A stretch of DNA of 64,000 nt from Thermoproteota archaeon (GTDB taxonomy: Archaea; Thermoproteota; Thermoprotei_A; Sulfolobales; Pyrodictiaceae), in assembly GCA_013153145.1 (NCBI GenBank), contig JAADEY010000042.1, forward strand, positions 1 through 64,000. The letters are read 5' to 3'. Of the stretch, positions 43,664 to 52,438 are shown in pieces. The first letter of the stretch is position 1; the number at the start of each line of letters is the position of its first letter. The translations under genes were made by a program, and so were the position numbers. The notes under the pieces are model-generated. The model saw only the letters and a list, made by a program, of their open reading frames with translations, was not told the origin of the DNA and did not search any database.

Positions 43664-44218
43664 GTGAGAGTAGTGCCTGTAACCCCCGTGGCTTACGGGT
43701 TGTTCGGCTACGGAACAGCCGCGCTGACCTACGGCCTCCACCTGGTAACCGGGTTTCCACGCGCATCCGGCGAGGACGCGAAACGCGTCAAGGCAGCGCT
43801 GGCCGCCAACGGCTTCTGCTTCGGCGGCATCGCCCAGCTCCTGACAAGCATACTGCTCTTCGTGTTCTCGACGGACATACTGGCAGCCACCACCTTCGGC
43901 ATCTTCGGCGTACTATGGACAGCCATATGGCTCATAGACTACTTCGACATGGATCCAAGACCCCTAGTCTTCCTAGACATAGCGATAATCTTCTGGACGA
44001 TAATCAGCGGCGGCTGGAGCCTAGCCCTAGGACACCCAGTACTAGCAGCACTACTATGGAGCATAACCGTCCTCTGCATCCTGCTATGCCTAGTCCACGG
44101 CAAGGGACAGGCACTGAAAGCAGCCGGCATCATGGCGCTCGAGAACACGATACTAGCCTACTACATCTCGGCGGCCGTGGTCTTCAACGTAGCCCTGCAC
44201 TTCCCACTACCATTCTAA
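43664..44218 (+). CDS. Six-helix membrane protein, possibly GPR1/FUN34/YaaH (acetate channel) type
   Basis: 184 residues from a GTG. Six hydrophobic helices; TPVAYGLFGYGTAALTYGLH near the N-terminus resembles the NPxPLGLxxF signature of acetate/succinate transporters in position and composition but not exactly. Length matches that family (about 190). Acetate is a likely end product of a peptide fermenter, so export is a reasonable guess only. Codon choice is A/C-rich compared with its upstream neighbour. Confidence 0.6.
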   Translation: MRVVPVTPVAYGLFGYGTAALTYGLHLVTGFPRASGEDAKRVKAALAANGFCFGGIAQLLTSILLFVFSTDILAATTFGIFGVLWTAIWLIDYFDMDPRPLVFLDIAIIFWTIISGGWSLALGHPVLAALLWSITVLCILLCLVHGKGQALKAAGIMALENTILAYYISAAVVFNVALHFPLPF

Positions 44219-44227
44219 GCACACGCC

Positions 44228-44251
44228 GGCCCCAAGCCCTCGGAGGGGGCC
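44228..44251 (+). terminator. Hairpin followed by T-rich tract
   Basis: GGCCCC (44228-44233) pairs with GGGGCC (44246-44251), followed by TCTTCTTTTC at 44261-44270. It lies 10 bp after the stop of the six-helix membrane gene; pyrimidine-rich tracts are the usual archaeal termination signal. Confidence 0.45.
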
Positions 44252-44390
44252 ACCACCCACTCTTCTTTTCCCACCACCACACTAATGGCCGGGACCTCTC
44301 CCCTCCCGCCGGATCCATCCCCGAATGGCCCGCGTGTAGGGTGAGTAATGATACCCTCTCCGTCCCCTTGTAGAGTGTTGAGGAGCGGGC

Positions 44391-45881
44391 TTGAGGCTCG
44401 TTGTTGCTCCTTGGGGTTGGCCTTGGGGGTGGAGGAGTGTCAACTATAGGCTTGGAGGCTGCAGTGTCGGTGGGGTTAGGTGCTCGCTGAGCTGTATCCT
44501 CCGCTGCATAGGCGGTGATGACGCGAGAGTGTTGGTCATAGTTGCTGACTCGCTTATCACTGGGCTTGGTGTTGATGAGGCTGGGTCTGTAGCGGGTTAC
44601 GGTGATATTGTCTCGCGTGTCGAGAAGCTTGTCGACGACTGGATTAATGGGCTAGGTGATGGCGACGACGTGAAGGCTGCTTATAGGGAGGGGAGGCTTG
44701 TTGTAAGGGTTGCTCCGAATATAGGCTTCTATCAGGGTAGGAGGGATAGGAGTACTGGTAGGCAATTGACTGTTGATGCGAGGCTTAGCCTCTCCCGGGG
44801 CCTTGTGGATGCCATCAGCCCGTTAGGGCTCTACATGAGCTATGTGCTGTACTATATCCTGGAGGAGCTTCTCGGCGGCGGGGAGTCCTTTGAAGAGCTG
44901 GTATTAGACACGAGTCATGGGGTTAACTTCATGCCGCTCGCAGTCTTCAACGCTGCGAGGCTGGCCGCGCTCGCCTATGCCGCCTCCAGGGGCTCTGGGA
45001 TAGGGTTTACAGTCTACAACTCCGAGCCGGTTGTCGGCAGCCCGCCCGGCAGGCATGTCTTCAACGTGCATAGGGTGTTTAGCGCCGAGTATGGGGCTGC
45101 TGATGCAGCCAGGCTGCTAGCCTATGAGATAAGCTACGGGGATAGGGTCTACCTTCTAAAGCAGGCCGGCAAGCTGGAGGAGGAGCTGCAGCACAGAGTC
45201 AATGGGGTGCGTGGTAAGGCTAGAAGACTGTATGGGGAGGCTTTACCCGCCGTCGGCATCTATAAGGCGTGTGCAGCGCTCGCCGCAGCCTACTACGCCG
45301 CGGATCACGGGGATGGAGGGGCCTTCCTGGGGGAGGCGCTGGGGGTGTTGAGGGAGGCCCTTCGCGTCTCGAGGGACGCCGTCAGCGTCGGCATCGAGGA
45401 TGACGGGGGTAGGGCTGTGGTTGCTGAGTGGAGGCTGGTGCCCCGTGTGGATGGCTTTGAGCGCCTCGTAGCTGCTGCTGCGCTCGCCGACTATATTGTC
45501 GAGGCTGGCTCCGCTGCTAGGGGTGGCGATGGGTTCACCATAGATGAGCTGGACAGCGTGGTTGGGAGGATTTGCTCGCCGAACTGCTTCACCAGCCTCA
45601 ATGAGCATGACAGGATAGCTGGTAGGCTTAGGGCCGGGGAGCCCTACATAGCGTTCGCCGTGGGCTCGTGGCCCGGTGAGGGCTGCATGTATTCATCCAT
45701 GGATGTCAGGAACTTTGTGGCTCATGGAGGGCTTGAGAGGAACCTTGTCGAGGCGAGGGTGGACGATGGCGTTGTGAGGCTGAGGTACCGGGAGGGCTGC
45801 TGGCGGAAGGTCAGGGAGGGAGTGCTGGTCGACGTAGCTATCGACAAGTATGCTGGTGGGGGCAAGTACTGCTTGAGGTGA
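44391..45881 (+). CDS. csx1: Csx1-type CARF-HEPN ribonuclease (CRISPR type III ancillary), orphan
   Basis: 496 residues from a TTG. N-terminal CARF domain opens RLVVAPWGWPWGW and contains VLDTSHGVNFMPL (173-177, the DxTHG signature of this family), the pocket for cyclic oligoadenylate. The C-terminal HEPN domain has VRNFVAHGG with R440-x4-H445, the RX4-6H ribonuclease site. Csx1 enzymes cut RNA when type III CRISPR complexes make cyclic oligoadenylate. No cas gene or CRISPR array is in the window, so it must respond to a complex elsewhere or act alone. The shikimate kinase gene starts 4 bp after its stop. Confidence 0.87.
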   Translation: MRLVVAPWGWPWGWRSVNYRLGGCSVGGVRCSLSCILRCIGGDDARVLVIVADSLITGLGVDEAGSVAGYGDIVSRVEKLVDDWINGLGDGDDVKAAYREGRLVVRVAPNIGFYQGRRDRSTGRQLTVDARLSLSRGLVDAISPLGLYMSYVLYYILEELLGGGESFEELVLDTSHGVNFMPLAVFNAARLAALAYAASRGSGIGFTVYNSEPVVGSPPGRHVFNVHRVFSAEYGAADAARLLAYEISYGDRVYLLKQAGKLEEELQHRVNGVRGKARRLYGEALPAVGIYKACAALAAAYYAADHGDGGAFLGEALGVLREALRVSRDAVSVGIEDDGGRAVVAEWRLVPRVDGFERLVAAAALADYIVEAGSAARGGDGFTIDELDSVVGRICSPNCFTSLNEHDRIAGRLRAGEPYIAFAVGSWPGEGCMYSSMDVRNFVAHGGLERNLVEARVDDGVVRLRYREGCWRKVREGVLVDVAIDKYAGGGKYCLR

Positions 45882-45885
45882 GTGC

Positions 45886-46782
45886 TTGGAGTATAGGGGT
45901 AGGAGTCACGGGGCCCTCGGGGTAGTCAATGCGATTGGCTCCGGGGGGTATGGCGCGGCTGTAGCCCTTGACCTGCCGGTTGAGGTTGTTGTTAGGGTTG
46001 TTGAGGGTGTCTGGGAGGGTGTCGTGCGTACTCGTGGTGTGAGTAGGCGTGTTGACCCATCGCTCCTGCAGGCCGTTGCGTGGGCTGTGTCTAGGCTTGG
46101 GGGGTGTAGGGTTCCGGGGCTTAGTGTTGAGGGTGTTAGCGAGGTGCCTTACGCCGCGGGGCTTAAGGGTAGTAGCGCGTTGATAGATGCTATCCTCGAC
46201 GCCCTGCTCGGCTACTGTGGGGTCGAGGTTGGTGTCTATGAGAGGGCTTTGCTGGGGGTCGCCGCCGCCAGGAGGGCTGGCCTGACCGTCACCGGTGCAT
46301 TGGACGACCACCTCGCGGTGGCCGGCTGCGGGGCCTACGCGACGATCAACCCCTCCAGCCTTGTTAGGCATGACCCCTGCATGGGTGGGGGCGTCTACGT
46401 GGGTGTTGTTGTGCCCGGGTCGCTGGAGATTGGGAGGGTTAGGGCCGAGGTGTATAGGAGGTTTAGGCCCCTCTACATGGCTGCGTGGAGGCTCGCGGTG
46501 GAGGGCCTCTGGTGGGACGCCGCCGTGGTTAATGGGGCTGCTGGGCTCCTAAGCCTCGGCATCGACCCGGGCGAGGTCTACTCTAGGCTCCGCGGATACG
46601 ACCTGCTCGCCGTAGGCGTCACCGGGAAGGGGCCCGGCGTCTACACGGTCTCCGAGTCGGCGAGGACGGCTGAGGAGGCTGCCAAGAGCCTCGCCGAGCT
46701 CCTGGGAGGCTACGTGTTCACCGTCAAGCCCCTGCCATGCGGGGACGAGGAGCTATGCAGGGCCAGGCAGTCTTCAGGCTGA
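45886..46782 (+). CDS. aroK: Archaeal shikimate kinase (GHMP type)
   Basis: 298 residues from a TTG with GAGGTGAG just upstream. GHMP-kinase motifs: GALGVVNAIGSGGYGAAVALDLP, VPYAAGLKGSSALIDAILDAL (ATP loop), TVTGALDDHLAVAGCGAY (catalytic Asp region) and GVTGKGPGVYTV. Phosphorylates shikimate; this GHMP form replaces the bacterial P-loop AroK in archaea. Usually sits inside the aro cluster; here it is separated from it by a DNA glycosylase and attached to csx1. Confidence 0.92.
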   Translation: MEYRGRSHGALGVVNAIGSGGYGAAVALDLPVEVVVRVVEGVWEGVVRTRGVSRRVDPSLLQAVAWAVSRLGGCRVPGLSVEGVSEVPYAAGLKGSSALIDAILDALLGYCGVEVGVYERALLGVAAARRAGLTVTGALDDHLAVAGCGAYATINPSSLVRHDPCMGGGVYVGVVVPGSLEIGRVRAEVYRRFRPLYMAAWRLAVEGLWWDAAVVNGAAGLLSLGIDPGEVYSRLRGYDLLAVGVTGKGPGVYTVSESARTAEEAAKSLAELLGGYVFTVKPLPCGDEELCRARQSSG

Positions 46783-47696
46783 GGCCCAGCCCGCCATACA
46801 CGGTCACACCCCACCTCGAGTCCTTCACGCTGCCGGGGAGGCCGACACCATGCATCTACAACCCCTCCACGAGGACATGCAGGAGGCTTGTCAGGAGGTG
46901 GCGGGGCGGCCACGCCCCCGTAGCGTATAGTGTTAGGGTTGCCGGTGAGGGGTGGAGCCCGCTCCTAGAGGTCAGCGTCTACATGGGCTCCCTGGAGGAT
47001 GCTCGTAGGCTTGTCGAGCACATCTACAACACCGCCTACAGGTACCCCGATGTAGGCCTGCTTGCGGAGGCCTGCCCGGGGCTCCGCCCCCTCCTCGACA
47101 AGGCCCCCGGGCTTAGACCCCTCCTGGCCCCGAGCCTCTGGGAGGCATTGTTGAGGGCTATTGTCTCCCAGCAGGTGCCCCTAAGGCTCGCCAACAGGTT
47201 TATGGCGTGCCTGGTGGAGAGTCTTGGGGGCCGTGTGGTTGTCGGGGGAGTCTCGTTCTATGACGTCCCTCTCCCAGGCGAAGTCCTCGGCGCCGGCGCC
47301 GAGGCTTTGAGGAGGTGTGGGCTTAGCCGCAGGAAGGCCGAGTACATAACCGGCCTGGCCGGCATCGTCCTTGGGGGCTACGACCTCGAGGGGGTCGCGG
47401 ACATGGAGCCATGGGAGGCTGTGAGGGAGCTCTGCAGGATAAGGGGCGTTGGGCCCTGGACCGCGAAGCTCGCCTACATGGCTGCTACCGGGCGCCTCGA
47501 CATACTCCTCGGAGAGGATAGGAGCGTCTCTAGGGGCCTCGTGCTAGCAGGGTGTAGGCTCCCGCTCCCGGAGGGTTTGAGGGGCGTGGAGGGGCTCATC
47601 TCCTACCTGGCCGCAAGCCTCTACGAGTCCTCGCGGGGGGCTAGAGGTGCTGGGCGCCGGTCTTCTCCAGCCTCCCTATCCCCTTCCCCCTCCTAG
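46755..47696 (+). CDS. HhH-GPD DNA glycosylase (AlkA/OGG-like)
   Basis: 313 residues from ATG 46755. Helix-hairpin-helix ELCRIRGVGPWTAKLAYMAA followed by LGEDRSVSRG holding the catalytic Asp of the HhH-GPD superfamily; WEALLRAIVSQQVPLRLANRFM is the typical helix before it. Removes damaged bases (alkylated or oxidised purines) in base excision repair. The start overlaps the aroK gene by 28 bp. Overlaps the convergent transketolase gene by 56 bp. Confidence 0.87.
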   Translation: MQGQAVFRLRPSPPYTVTPHLESFTLPGRPTPCIYNPSTRTCRRLVRRWRGGHAPVAYSVRVAGEGWSPLLEVSVYMGSLEDARRLVEHIYNTAYRYPDVGLLAEACPGLRPLLDKAPGLRPLLAPSLWEALLRAIVSQQVPLRLANRFMACLVESLGGRVVVGGVSFYDVPLPGEVLGAGAEALRRCGLSRRKAEYITGLAGIVLGGYDLEGVADMEPWEAVRELCRIRGVGPWTAKLAYMAATGRLDILLGEDRSVSRGLVLAGCRLPLPEGLRGVEGLISYLAASLYESSRGARGAGRRSSPASLSPSPS

Positions 47697-48390
47697 TGTA
47701 GGCTATGATTACCGTCGGCCTCCTCGACTCCTCGGCCGCCTTGACGGCGTCTAGTATGGCTGAGTGGTTGTGGCCATCGCACTCGACCACCCTCCAGCCG
47801 AGGCTCCTCCACCTACCGGGTATGTCCCACTTCCTCTTCACCTTCTCCGTTGGCCCGTCAAGCTGGAACCCGTTCACATCGACTATCGGTATGACGTTGT
47901 ATATGTTGTAGTGCGTTATCGTGCCCGCGGCCTCCCATACCTGGCCCTCGTCGAGCTCCCCGTCGCCGAGTATGACGAAGACCTTGTACTGGTCAGCCGT
48001 CCCGTCGAGGATCATTGCATAGGCTATCCCGGCACCTATGCTTAGGCCCTGGCCAAGGCTCCCGGTCGAGACGTCGACGCCTGGTATGCTTATCGAGGGG
48101 TGGCCCTCCAGCCCGTCGATGCTCCTTATCCTCGGCAGGAGCGATCTATCTATGACCCCTAGTTCTGCGAGCACAGCGTATAGTGCCGGCGCTGCGTGGC
48201 CCTTGCTGAGTATCAGCCAATCCCTCCTCGTCGGGGCGCCGTCGTCTCTTAGGCCCCTGCCGAAGTAGAGGCTTACGAGTATATCCGCTACGCTGAGCGA
48301 TGCCCCTACATGAACCGACCTCTCTATCCTCCCCATCTCGACTATGCTGCGGTAGACCCTCCTCGATACCTCTCGTAGCCACTGCATCAA
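47641..48390 (-). CDS. Transketolase, N-terminal (TPP-binding) subunit
   Basis: 249 residues. GHAAPALYAVLAE, STGSLGQGLSIGAGIAYAM and the TPP motif GDGELDEGQVWEAA...IVDVNGFQLDG. Pairs with the C-terminal subunit encoded at 51.4-52.4 kb; archaeal split transketolases make erythrose 4-phosphate for the aromatic pathway. Overlaps the end of aroE by 4 bp (aroE stop at 48387). Confidence 0.92.
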   Translation of the reverse strand: MMQWLREVSRRVYRSIVEMGRIERSVHVGASLSVADILVSLYFGRGLRDDGAPTRRDWLILSKGHAAPALYAVLAELGVIDRSLLPRIRSIDGLEGHPSISIPGVDVSTGSLGQGLSIGAGIAYAMILDGTADQYKVFVILGDGELDEGQVWEAAGTITHYNIYNVIPIVDVNGFQLDGPTEKVKRKWDIPGRWRSLGWRVVECDGHNHSAILDAVKAAEESRRPTVIIAYTRRGKGIGRLEKTGAQHL

Positions 48391-49232
48391 CTCTTCTCAG
48401 CCTCCCCAAGCGCGTTGAGAGCGTATGACCTGAGCCTCTCGGGGGGTATGGCCAGGCCGAACCATATCTCTATGTTCCTGGAGGCCTGGTATGCGAGCAT
48501 CCATAGGCCGTCGACGACCGTGTAGCCTAGGCGCTCGGCCTCCATTAGGAGCCTCGTCTTCGGGGGCGTGTAGACCATGTCCATTACTATGGCTCCGCTC
48601 GGCAGGCGTTTGATGAGGCGGACTGGTATCGGGCACGCCCTGCTCCCGCTCGCCGGGCTGGCGTTTATGAGGAGGCCCACCCTCGGGACTATGACCTCGT
48701 AGAACTCGGGCCTAGCCCTCCCAGCCACAGCCTCCATGCCTAGCTTCTCCGCGTAGGCGGCCAGCCTCACCGCGCTGGTGCCAGTCCTGCTGGTTATGTA
48801 GACCCTTCCAACCGTGTCCTTCAGGGCGTATACGGCCGCCCTCGCCGCGCCGCCCGCCCCTATGATTAGGGCCTCGTCGACGCCCCGGTAGCCGTGGAGG
48901 CGTAGGGGGCCTATGACGCCGTACCAGTCGGTGTTGTAGCCTATCAGCCTCCCCCTCCTCTTGGCGACAGTGTTGACAGCGCCTATCTCCTCAGCCTCCC
49001 CCTCGACCCCGTCTATGTAGTCTATTATGGCCACCTTGTATGGCTTCGTGACGTTGAACCCTATGCAGGCGGGATCCTCCCTGCAGTCCTCGACGGCTGC
49101 CGCGGCCTCCTCTATGTCGCCTGCATCGACGACCCCGTAGTCGATGCTGCTGTTCAGCGCCTTCGTGTATATGGCGGGGGAGAGCGTGTAGCCTATGTCC
49201 CTGCCTATTATGAAGAGCCTTGCCCGGCGCAA
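48387..49232 (-). CDS. aroE: Shikimate dehydrogenase
   Basis: 281 residues from TTG 49232 (MRRARLFIIGRDIGYTLSP), supported by a TATA box 40 bp upstream; the open frame continues to 49421 but this would pass the promoter. Catalytic Lys in GFNVTKPYKVAI, NTDWYG, Rossmann IIGAGGAARAAVYAL, TSRTG, and a terminal LAYQASRNIEIWFG. Reduces 3-dehydroshikimate. Confidence 0.92.
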   Translation of the reverse strand: MRRARLFIIGRDIGYTLSPAIYTKALNSSIDYGVVDAGDIEEAAAAVEDCREDPACIGFNVTKPYKVAIIDYIDGVEGEAEEIGAVNTVAKRRGRLIGYNTDWYGVIGPLRLHGYRGVDEALIIGAGGAARAAVYALKDTVGRVYITSRTGTSAVRLAAYAEKLGMEAVAGRARPEFYEVIVPRVGLLINASPASGSRACPIPVRLIKRLPSGAIVMDMVYTPPKTRLLMEAERLGYTVVDGLWMLAYQASRNIEIWFGLAIPPERLRSYALNALGEAEKS

Positions 49233-49271
49233 GGCCTGGCCGCATCCCTGGAGGCGTGCGTGTGGCGGCAC

Positions 49272-49279
49272 CTTATAAA
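49272..49279. promoter_or_regulatory. Shared near-palindromic TATA box between aroE and aroC
   Basis: CTTATAAA reads as a TATA box on both strands. It lies 40 bp before the aroE TTG (49232) and 39-46 bp before the aroC GTG (49318), almost symmetrical, so one element may drive both divergent genes. Confidence 0.6.
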
Positions 49280-49317
49280 CTGGTGGGATTTTCGTGGGAG
49301 TAGCAGGTGTTAGACCG

Positions 49318-50424
49318 GTGGGAATAGGCCACCTCCTCAAAATGACCATCTTCGGCGAGAGCCACGGAGCATGCATAGGAGTAGTCCTGGAGGGGGTGCC
49401 GCCGGGGATAAGGGTCGACAAGGAGGAGCTTGAGAGGGAGCTATCATACCGGAGGCCCGGAGGCCCCTACACGAGCCCGAGGAGGGAGAGGGACGAGGCC
49501 TTCATAGCATCCGGCGTCTACAACGGCTACACCACCGGGGCACCCATAGCAGTCATAATATGGAACCGGGATGTCGACAGCAGCTTCTACAGGAGGGTTG
49601 TGAGGTTCAAGCCGAGGCCCGGGCACGCGGACATAACAGCCCTCATGGCCTACCTGGGCTTCAACGACTACCGTGGGGGAGGCTTCCACTCCGGGAGGCT
49701 GACGGCAGGCATGGTCGCCGCGGGCTACTTCGCGAGGAAGATACTCGAGCTGCACGGCGTAAGGGTCGCCGCCTACCTAAAGAGGCTCGACGGGGTGGAG
49801 TGCAGGGCCAGCAGGCCGGGGAGGGAAATGGTCTACCGGAGCCCCCTCCGCTGCCCCGACAAGGACTCCGAGGAGGAGATGGCTAGGGTGCTGAGGAGGG
49901 CCATGGAGGAGGGGGTGAGTGTTGGAGGCGTCGTCGAGGCCTACACGGAGGGGCTCCCACCGGGCCTCGGTATGCCGCACTTCCACGGCCTAGACGCGGA
50001 CATAGCAGCCGCGATGTTCGCCATACCCGGCGTCGTGGGCGTGGAGTTCGGCGACGGGTTCCAGGGAGCAGTGGCCCCGCCAGGGGAGGATGAGGAGGCC
50101 CTCGGCATCGATGACTGCAGGCTGAGGGTGGAGACGCGGTGGGGAGGCATACTGGGAGGCTTCAGCGCCGGCGACATACTGGTAAGGGTGGCTTTCAAGC
50201 CGACCCCAACGGTTAGGAGGCCTAGGAGGACGCTGGATCTCCGGGGGCTTGCAAACACGCTCATTGAGGGGAGGGGGAGGCATGACCCCGCGATAGTCGT
50301 CCGGGGGGTCGCGGTTGTTGACGCGGTGCTGGCCTTCGTGCTTGCAGACCACCTGCTGGTGTGGCTCTCTAGGAGGTATGGCCACTACCACCTAGCTGAG
50401 AGGCTAGCCTCTCAACAACCCTGA
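49318..50424 (+). CDS. aroC: Chorismate synthase
   Basis: 368 residues from GTG 49318 (GIGHLLKMTIFGESHGACIG); GTG 49294 lies ahead of the expected transcription start. Flavin/EPSP motifs: FGESHG, SYRRPGGPYTSPRRERDE, RPGHADITALMAYLGFNDYRGGGFHSGRLTA, FKPTPTV, GRGRHDPAIVVRG. Forms chorismate from EPSP using reduced FMN. The 3' end overlaps the chorismate mutase-prephenate dehydrogenase gene by 56 bp. Confidence 0.94.
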   Translation: MGIGHLLKMTIFGESHGACIGVVLEGVPPGIRVDKEELERELSYRRPGGPYTSPRRERDEAFIASGVYNGYTTGAPIAVIIWNRDVDSSFYRRVVRFKPRPGHADITALMAYLGFNDYRGGGFHSGRLTAGMVAAGYFARKILELHGVRVAAYLKRLDGVECRASRPGREMVYRSPLRCPDKDSEEEMARVLRRAMEEGVSVGGVVEAYTEGLPPGLGMPHFHGLDADIAAAMFAIPGVVGVEFGDGFQGAVAPPGEDEEALGIDDCRLRVETRWGGILGGFSAGDILVRVAFKPTPTVRRPRRTLDLRGLANTLIEGRGRHDPAIVVRGVAVVDAVLAFVLADHLLVWLSRRYGHYHLAERLASQQP

Positions 50425-51430
50425 CGAACGCCTCGATGGCCTTCGAGGAGTACGGGTTCTCCCTCCTTATCTCCTCCACAACCCTCTCCAGGGACTCGAG
50501 CCTATCTATCAGTGAGAGCGTCCTCCGGAGGCTGTGGGTCGTCAGCTCCTTGAGGTCTGCCGGCTCCACTCCAAGCATCTTGGCCGCCTCCCTCATCGCC
50601 TCCCTGACTGCCTGTAGGGCGAAGTGGTGCAGCACCTGGTTCACTGCCATCACCTTGTCGTGTGTCTCAGCGTCAACATACACTATGCGTGCAGCCAGCG
50701 CGTTTGAGAGCAGGTCCTCCAGCTTCTCCTTCCACGCGTCGAGGTTCACGGGGGTCACTGCTATCGTCTCCCCGGCCGGGCACTCCAGGGGCCCGTAGAG
50801 TGGGTGGAGGCTGGCGTACTCGGGTGGCTCGCGGCTGGCTGCAAGCCTCTTGTAGGCCTCGACGACAGGCTTCTTGACTGATGATATGTCTAGTATGAGC
50901 ATTGATTCTCTTAGGCGGCTCCAGTGCCTCTCGAGCACCTCCGGGAAGGCTGTTGAGGGTATCGCGTAGAGCATTATGTCCGCCCACTCTATCGCGTCGA
51001 CGTCCTCCATGGCCTCGGCGCCCAGCTTCTCGGCCAGTGCCGCGGCCTTGGAGTAGTCTCTCCCGGTGACAGCCAGCCAGCACCCAGCCCTCGCGAGCAT
51101 CGATGCTATCATGGAGGCCATGGAGCCGTAGCCGTAGATCGCTATCCTCGACTTCAACGGGCAGTATACCTGCATGCACTTGGACCATCTCGCCAGCTCG
51201 AAGTATATGTCCCTTACAAGGCCTGCCGGGAGCCCCTTCCTCTCCGCCTCCTCGGCCAGTATGCTCGCCACTATTATCTCTCGGAGCTCGTCCTGGACGG
51301 GTGCGTGTATCCTTGACTTCAGCGTCCCCAGTATCTTTACTAGGTTCATGCGTGCTGCTATGAGGTCGACGAGGCTCCTATCAATGCTTATTAGGCCTGC
51401 CCGTAGCTTGCCTACGCCCTCCTCCTCCAC
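50369..51430 (-). CDS. tyrA: Chorismate mutase-prephenate dehydrogenase fusion
   Basis: 353 residues from GTG 51430. Residues 1-90 are an AroQ-type chorismate mutase (SIDRSLVDLIAARMNLVKILGTLKSR...VQDELREIIVASILAEEAERKGL). Then a Rossmann domain AIYGYGSMASMIASMLARAG and prephenate dehydrogenase regions (SVKKPVVEAYK, SLHPLYGP, AVNQVLHHFALQAV). The Gly-rich loop reads GYGSMAS rather than the common GLGLMG, so cofactor preference may differ. Converts chorismate to 4-hydroxyphenylpyruvate. The start overlaps the transketolase C gene by 19 bp. Confidence 0.9.
   Translation of the reverse strand: MEEEGVGKLRAGLISIDRSLVDLIAARMNLVKILGTLKSRIHAPVQDELREIIVASILAEEAERKGLPAGLVRDIYFELARWSKCMQVYCPLKSRIAIYGYGSMASMIASMLARAGCWLAVTGRDYSKAAALAEKLGAEAMEDVDAIEWADIMLYAIPSTAFPEVLERHWSRLRESMLILDISSVKKPVVEAYKRLAASREPPEYASLHPLYGPLECPAGETIAVTPVNLDAWKEKLEDLLSNALAARIVYVDAETHDKVMAVNQVLHHFALQAVREAMREAAKMLGVEPADLKELTTHSLRRTLSLIDRLESLERVVEEIRRENPYSSKAIEAFVRVVERLASQLGGSGHTS
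50397..50414. repeat. 18-bp perfect palindrome at the aroC/tyrA 3' overlap
   Basis: TGAGAGGCTAGCCTCTCA is self-complementary. In both genes it is read in the same phase and encodes ERLASQ, once near the C-terminus of each protein. As RNA either strand would form a hairpin, so it could act as a two-way terminator. Confidence 0.8.
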
Positions 51431-52392
51431 TCCATGACCACCTCCAGTATCCTCCTGGCTATAGCCTCTGGTGTTAGGTCGTGGAGCGTGTAGAGGTCTT
51501 GGACGCTCCTGGCGCTCCTCCCGTAGCCCTTCGCGGTTATCGGGTGTACTGGGGCCGGGTACCTCTCGGCTAGCGTCTCGGTCACCGCGCCGTAGACGCC
51601 TCCCCTCCTGCCGTGCTCCTCGACTACGAATAGTAGGCCCGTCTCCCTGGCGAGCTTCTCGAGGCCCTCTGCGTCGACCGGCTTGACTGTATGCATGTTC
51701 GCGACAGCTATGTCGAGGGAGTAGTTGTGCCTCAGCATCTCGGCCGCCTTGAGGCTGTGTGCTAGCAGTGGGCCGCATGAGACTATGGCCGCGTCGCTCC
51801 CCTCCCTCAGCAGCTGGAGCCTGCCAGGGTGGAATGGGGTGTCTATGCTGGTTACCCGCGGCGAGTAGTCCCTGCCTATCCTGAAGTAGACGGGCCCCCT
51901 CCACCGGTGCATTGCCTTAACGGCGTTGTATGCCTGGGGCGCGTCTGCGGGGACTATGACTGTCATGTTGTGGAGGCTCCTCATGAGGGCTATGTCTTCG
52001 AGTGACTGGTGGCTCTCCCCGTCGGCGTGGTCGCTGAAGCCGCTGTGGGTTGCTATGAGCCTCACGTCTAGGTTCATGCGGTCTATTGTGTTCCTTATCT
52101 GCTCCCATGCCCTCATCATGAACATTGAGAAGGCGAGGGCGTAGGGCTTCTTCCCCGCCAGGGCTAGGCCTGCCGCGAAGCATACGAGATCCTGCTCCGC
52201 TATCCCGACGTTGACGAAGCGCTCCGGGTACCTCTCGGCGAAGAAGGTCGCCCTGGTGCTGTGGGCGACGTCCGCGGTCACCACGACCATGCCTTCATCA
52301 ACTCCTCCGAGCTCTACGAGGGCCAGTCCCACTGCATCCCTCATGGACGAGTCCTCGGGGCTGCGGGGGCAGGATACAATAATCTCGCCCAC
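51412..52392 (-). CDS. Transketolase, C-terminal (pyrimidine-binding) subunit
   Basis: 326 residues from GTG 52392 (GTG at the start of GEIIVSCPRSPEDS); ATG 52347 is possible. Motifs RFVNVGIAEQDLVCFAAGLALAGKKPYALAFSMFMMRAWEQIRNTI, THSGFSDHADGESHQSLEDIALMR, and VYFRIGRD. Carries the catalytic Glu (GIAEQ). Partner of the N-terminal subunit four kb away; in the usual archaeal cluster the two are adjacent. Confidence 0.92.
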   Translation of the reverse strand: MGEIIVSCPRSPEDSSMRDAVGLALVELGGVDEGMVVVTADVAHSTRATFFAERYPERFVNVGIAEQDLVCFAAGLALAGKKPYALAFSMFMMRAWEQIRNTIDRMNLDVRLIATHSGFSDHADGESHQSLEDIALMRSLHNMTVIVPADAPQAYNAVKAMHRWRGPVYFRIGRDYSPRVTSIDTPFHPGRLQLLREGSDAAIVSCGPLLAHSLKAAEMLRHNYSLDIAVANMHTVKPVDAEGLEKLARETGLLFVVEEHGRRGGVYGAVTETLAERYPAPVHPITAKGYGRSARSVQDLYTLHDLTPEAIARRILEVVMEWRRRA

Positions 52393-52412
52393 CCTAGCCC
52401 CACCGGCTGGAG

Positions 52413-52420
52413 GCTTAAAC
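52413..52420 (+). promoter_or_regulatory. TATA box for the DAHP synthase-aroB-aroD operon
   Basis: GCTTAAAC 24-26 bp before the GTG at 52439, the spacing expected between a TATA box and the transcription start, so the message is probably leaderless. Confidence 0.55.
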
Positions 52421-52438
52421 CCTTCCGGTGAGGAGGCC

